From: Rhodococcus sp040643435
GTDB taxonomy: Bacteria > Actinomycetota > Actinomycetes > Mycobacteriales > Mycobacteriaceae
Assembly: GCF_040643435.1 (NCBI RefSeq)
Contig: NZ_JBEYUH010000005.1
Span: 186,001-250,000, forward strand
Direction: 5' to 3'
DNA length: 64,000 nucleotides
The notes under the pieces were generated by a model. The model did no database searches. It had not been told where the DNA came from and saw only the letters and a program-made list of their open reading frames with translations. This document shows positions 61,928-64,000 of the stretch, piece after piece. Every line of letters starts with the position of its first letter. The stretch's first letter is position 1. Both the position numbers and the translations under genes were made by a program.

Positions 61928-62848
61928 GTGACCGAACTGACCGGCAAGATCGTCCTCGGACCTCACCGCTACGGAAAGGCCGAGAACCGGGTGGTGCGCA
62001 TCGTACGCGACACCGAGCGGCACGAGATCCGCGACCTGAACGTATCGTCCTGCCTGCACGGCGATTTCGACGCTGCTCATCTCGAGGGCGACCAGGGCAC
62101 GGTGTTGCCCACCGACACCCAGAAACAGACCATCTACTCCTACGCCAAGGAGAAGGGCGTCGAGTTCGTCGAAGAGTACGGACTCGCCCTCGCACGGCAT
62201 TTCGTCGACGACATCGAACCCGTGCGATCGGCCCGAATCGAGATCGAGGAGTACGCGTGGGAACGAGTCGTCGTCGACGGCGCCGGCCACGACCACACCT
62301 GGACGCGTAAGGGTTCCGAGATCCGCACCGCAGCGATCACCGTCTCCGGTAGCGGCGCCGACCGGAAGGAATGGGTGATCGGTGGGCTGAAGGATCTCGT
62401 CGTGCTCAAGTCCACGGGGTCCGAGTTCCGGGGATTCCTCACCGACCCGTACACCGTGCTCGAACCCGCGGAAGACCGCATCATGGCCACGAGCCTTCAG
62501 GCGCGGTGGCGGTTCGCCTCGACCACAGTGGACTGGGACACCGTGTACGCGGGCGTGCGCGCCACGATGCTCGAGGTCTTCGCGAATCTGCACTCGAAAG
62601 CTCTGCAGCAGAGCCTGTTCGAGATGGGCCGTGCCGTCCTCGAGCGGTATCCCTCCATCGCCGAGATCCGGTTGTCCGCGCCGAACAAGCACCACTTCCT
62701 CTACGATCTCGAGCGGTTCGGCGTGGAGAACGCGGGTGAGGTCTTCCACGCCGACGATCGGCCCTACGGATTGATCCAGGCGAGTGTGCTGCGTGAGGAC
62801 GCACCGGATGCCGGGATCGCATGGGAGCCGTACACCGGCGCGATGTGA
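61928..62848 (+). CDS. Urate oxidase (uricase)
   Basis: A 306-residue cofactor-free urate oxidase that converts urate to 5-hydroxyisourate with O2. Two tandem T-fold units; marks GPHRYGKAENRVVRI, PTDTQKQTIYSYAKEKGV, FLTDPYTVLEPAEDRI and SAPNKHHFLYDL. GTG 61928, 4 bp after hiuH. It produces the substrate for HiuH and UraD, so the operon runs in reverse order of the pathway. Downstream, the PucR gene is convergent (28 bp). Confidence 0.93.
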   Translation: MTELTGKIVLGPHRYGKAENRVVRIVRDTERHEIRDLNVSSCLHGDFDAAHLEGDQGTVLPTDTQKQTIYSYAKEKGVEFVEEYGLALARHFVDDIEPVRSARIEIEEYAWERVVVDGAGHDHTWTRKGSEIRTAAITVSGSGADRKEWVIGGLKDLVVLKSTGSEFRGFLTDPYTVLEPAEDRIMATSLQARWRFASTTVDWDTVYAGVRATMLEVFANLHSKALQQSLFEMGRAVLERYPSIAEIRLSAPNKHHFLYDLERFGVENAGEVFHADDRPYGLIQASVLREDAPDAGIAWEPYTGAM

Positions 62849-62854
62849 TCGCTC

Positions 62855-62870
62855 CCCCGCCAGGGCGGGG
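62855..62870. terminator. Short hairpin between uricase and PucR
   Basis: CCCCGCC / GGCGGGG gives a compact stem (6-7 bp, small loop) in the 28 bp between two convergent genes. It could serve both strands, but the loop is tight and no T-run follows. Confidence 0.35.
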
Positions 62871-62876
62871 TGTCAC

Positions 62877-63992
62877 TCACACGACGATCGGATCCAGGGA
62901 TCGCAACGCGAGGTACAGGTCGAAGCGGTCACCGGTGCGCGAGAGGCTCCGCCCGGTGAGCGCTTCGACCCGCCCGATGCGGTAGCGAACCGTGTTCAGG
63001 TGCACGTGCAATTGTTCGGCCGCGCGGCGCCAGGATCCGTCGCAATCCAGGAAGGCCTCGAGCGTCGCGAGCAGACCCGCATCGGTACGTCTGTCGTGTT
63101 CGACGACGTCGCCGAGCAATCGATCCGCGTAGGCTCGGCGCAACTCGTCGGGAAGCGTCGAGAGCAGCCCGAGCGCCGAATCGAGTTCGGCGCGTCGCAC
63201 CGACACCGGTCCCGGATCATTGTGCGCCGCAGCGCAGGCCGACGCCGCCGCACGGACCGCTCCGGCCGGGTCACCGTCATTGCATTCGCCGCCGACACCG
63301 ACGAACAGCCGGTCGTCGCGCAGCGTCGGCACCAGACGCCCGAGCCGCCTGCGCAGGGTCCGGGTCACCTCCGCTTCCGTCCCGGCAACCGGCACGACCA
63401 CCCGGCCCGTACTGTCCAACGAGGTGATCGCTCCGTCGAGGACGTCCTCGAGCAGACCCCGCAGGACGGCCGCCGGGATCCGGCCCTCGGCCGCGGCGAC
63501 CACCGCCACCCGCGAGTTCGTTCCGGCGAAGGTCGCCGGCGTCCGGTCGGTGATCTCCCATGCCACCCGGCGTCGCTCGTCGCGGCGCACTCGGTCGAGC
63601 GCGACCACCGCCGCGAACTCGGAGAACGCATCGACGCACTCCGAAACGATCTCCTCGTGCCGGATCACCAGGAACCACGCATCGATCCGGTCCGTCAGTC
63701 CCCTGCCCACCGGCAGCACCGTGATGCCACCGGGAAGACGGAGGGGAAACCGGTCGGTGGTCAACGCGGCCGCGGTGACCCGGTCGAGTGCGGGCTCGTC
63801 GAGTTCGAGTCCCCCCGCCACAGTCACCCCGGTCGAGGTGATCAGCGACGCCTCCACGCCGAGTTGCTGCGCGAGCCCCTCGAGCAGTTCGTCGACGCTG
63901 CGCCCGTCGGCGACGGCAGCGAGCCACTGCCGTTGCCTTGCCAACCCCGTCTGCAAGCGATCCATGCGGGCTCCGGCCATCTGCCCGGTCAT
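62877..63992 (-). CDS. PucR-family regulator next to urate operon (start may lie off-window)
   Basis: A 371-residue regulator with C-terminal HTH_30 (WRRAAEQLHVHLNTVRYRIG, RVEALTGRSLSRTGDRFDL), a central CdaR/GGDEF-like domain (~150-290) and an N-terminal GAF-like segment. ATG 63992 is the first start in view, but the frame stays open to the window edge, so a longer N-terminus is possible; ATG 63965 is another candidate. It faces the urate operon and is a natural candidate for its control, as PucR is for purine catabolism in Bacillus; that is inference. Confidence 0.82.
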   Translation of the reverse strand: MTGQMAGARMDRLQTGLARQRQWLAAVADGRSVDELLEGLAQQLGVEASLITSTGVTVAGGLELDEPALDRVTAAALTTDRFPLRLPGGITVLPVGRGLTDRIDAWFLVIRHEEIVSECVDAFSEFAAVVALDRVRRDERRRVAWEITDRTPATFAGTNSRVAVVAAAEGRIPAAVLRGLLEDVLDGAITSLDSTGRVVVPVAGTEAEVTRTLRRRLGRLVPTLRDDRLFVGVGGECNDGDPAGAVRAAASACAAAHNDPGPVSVRRAELDSALGLLSTLPDELRRAYADRLLGDVVEHDRRTDAGLLATLEAFLDCDGSWRRAAEQLHVHLNTVRYRIGRVEALTGRSLSRTGDRFDLYLALRSLDPIVV

Positions 63993-64000
63993 GTACTCGA

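Overview
The window is high-GC actinobacterial DNA. Its gene content points to a mycolic-acid-containing actinomycete of the Rhodococcus type. It carries mycothiol synthesis (mshB), coenzyme F420 synthesis (fbiC), phosphatidylinositol-mannoside/lipomannan genes (pimE, lpqW), methylglucose-lipopolysaccharide genes (gpgS, glgM) and a trehalose-importer lipoprotein (lpqY). From memory, the gene order from lpqY to pimE closely follows the Mycobacterium tuberculosis block Rv1235-Rv1159. The exact species cannot be fixed by eye. No rRNA, tRNA, CRISPR array, prophage or insertion sequence was found.

Layout. 1-6.6 kb: partial lpqY, an Eis-type acetyltransferase, a tyrosine-phosphatase-like protein, a coiled-coil protein, a stress membrane protein, a CitE-like lyase, a soluble MgtE-like protein and a DUF1003 membrane protein. 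6.7-8.8 kb: two adjacent lytic-transglycosylase-like exported proteins, the first without its catalytic Glu. 8.8-14.2 kb: mrp, tatB, htrA and the sigE-rseA envelope-stress module, then an O-methyltransferase. 14.2-25 kb: glgC/glgM, an RlmA-like methyltransferase, DUF3117, tag, a DivIVA-domain protein, a fadD6-folP2-gpgS operon, two overlapping LOG genes and dapE. 25-34.6 kb: dapD, an amino acid permease, a substrate-binding/VWA protein, a PucR regulator, a malonyl-CoA-synthetase-like enzyme, a rhomboid-like protein, dapC and fdxC. 34.7-48.5 kb: fbiC, two PH-domain membrane proteins, a family 5 uracil-DNA glycosylase, an lpqW-mshB operon containing a 52-residue ORF, typA, a 58-residue Cys-rich protein, mutT2, phhB and pimE.

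48.8-64 kb is less conserved: an exported Ala/Pro-rich protein, a 27-nt tandem repeat that reads open on both strands, an MFS pump, a Tat-signal DUF1906 protein, an Mrr-like protein without a recognisable nuclease site, a carotenoid oxygenase, Mug, DUF1330 with a divergent XRE regulator, a 2H phosphoesterase, a CPBP protease and class I fumarase. The window ends with a urate-degradation operon (uraD-hiuH-uricase) preceded by two palindromic sites and facing a PucR regulator.

Themes. Dap genes (dapC, dapD, dapE), glycogen/methylglucan synthesis (glgC, glgM, gpgS) and envelope surveillance (sigE/rseA/htrA, tatB, lytic transglycosylases) interleave. The main oddities are three proteins that keep a family fold but have lost catalytic residues, two small unannotated proteins, the repeat locus and the urate operator region. 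Many convergent gene pairs overlap at their 3' ends, while strong GC-rich hairpins mark several operon ends.
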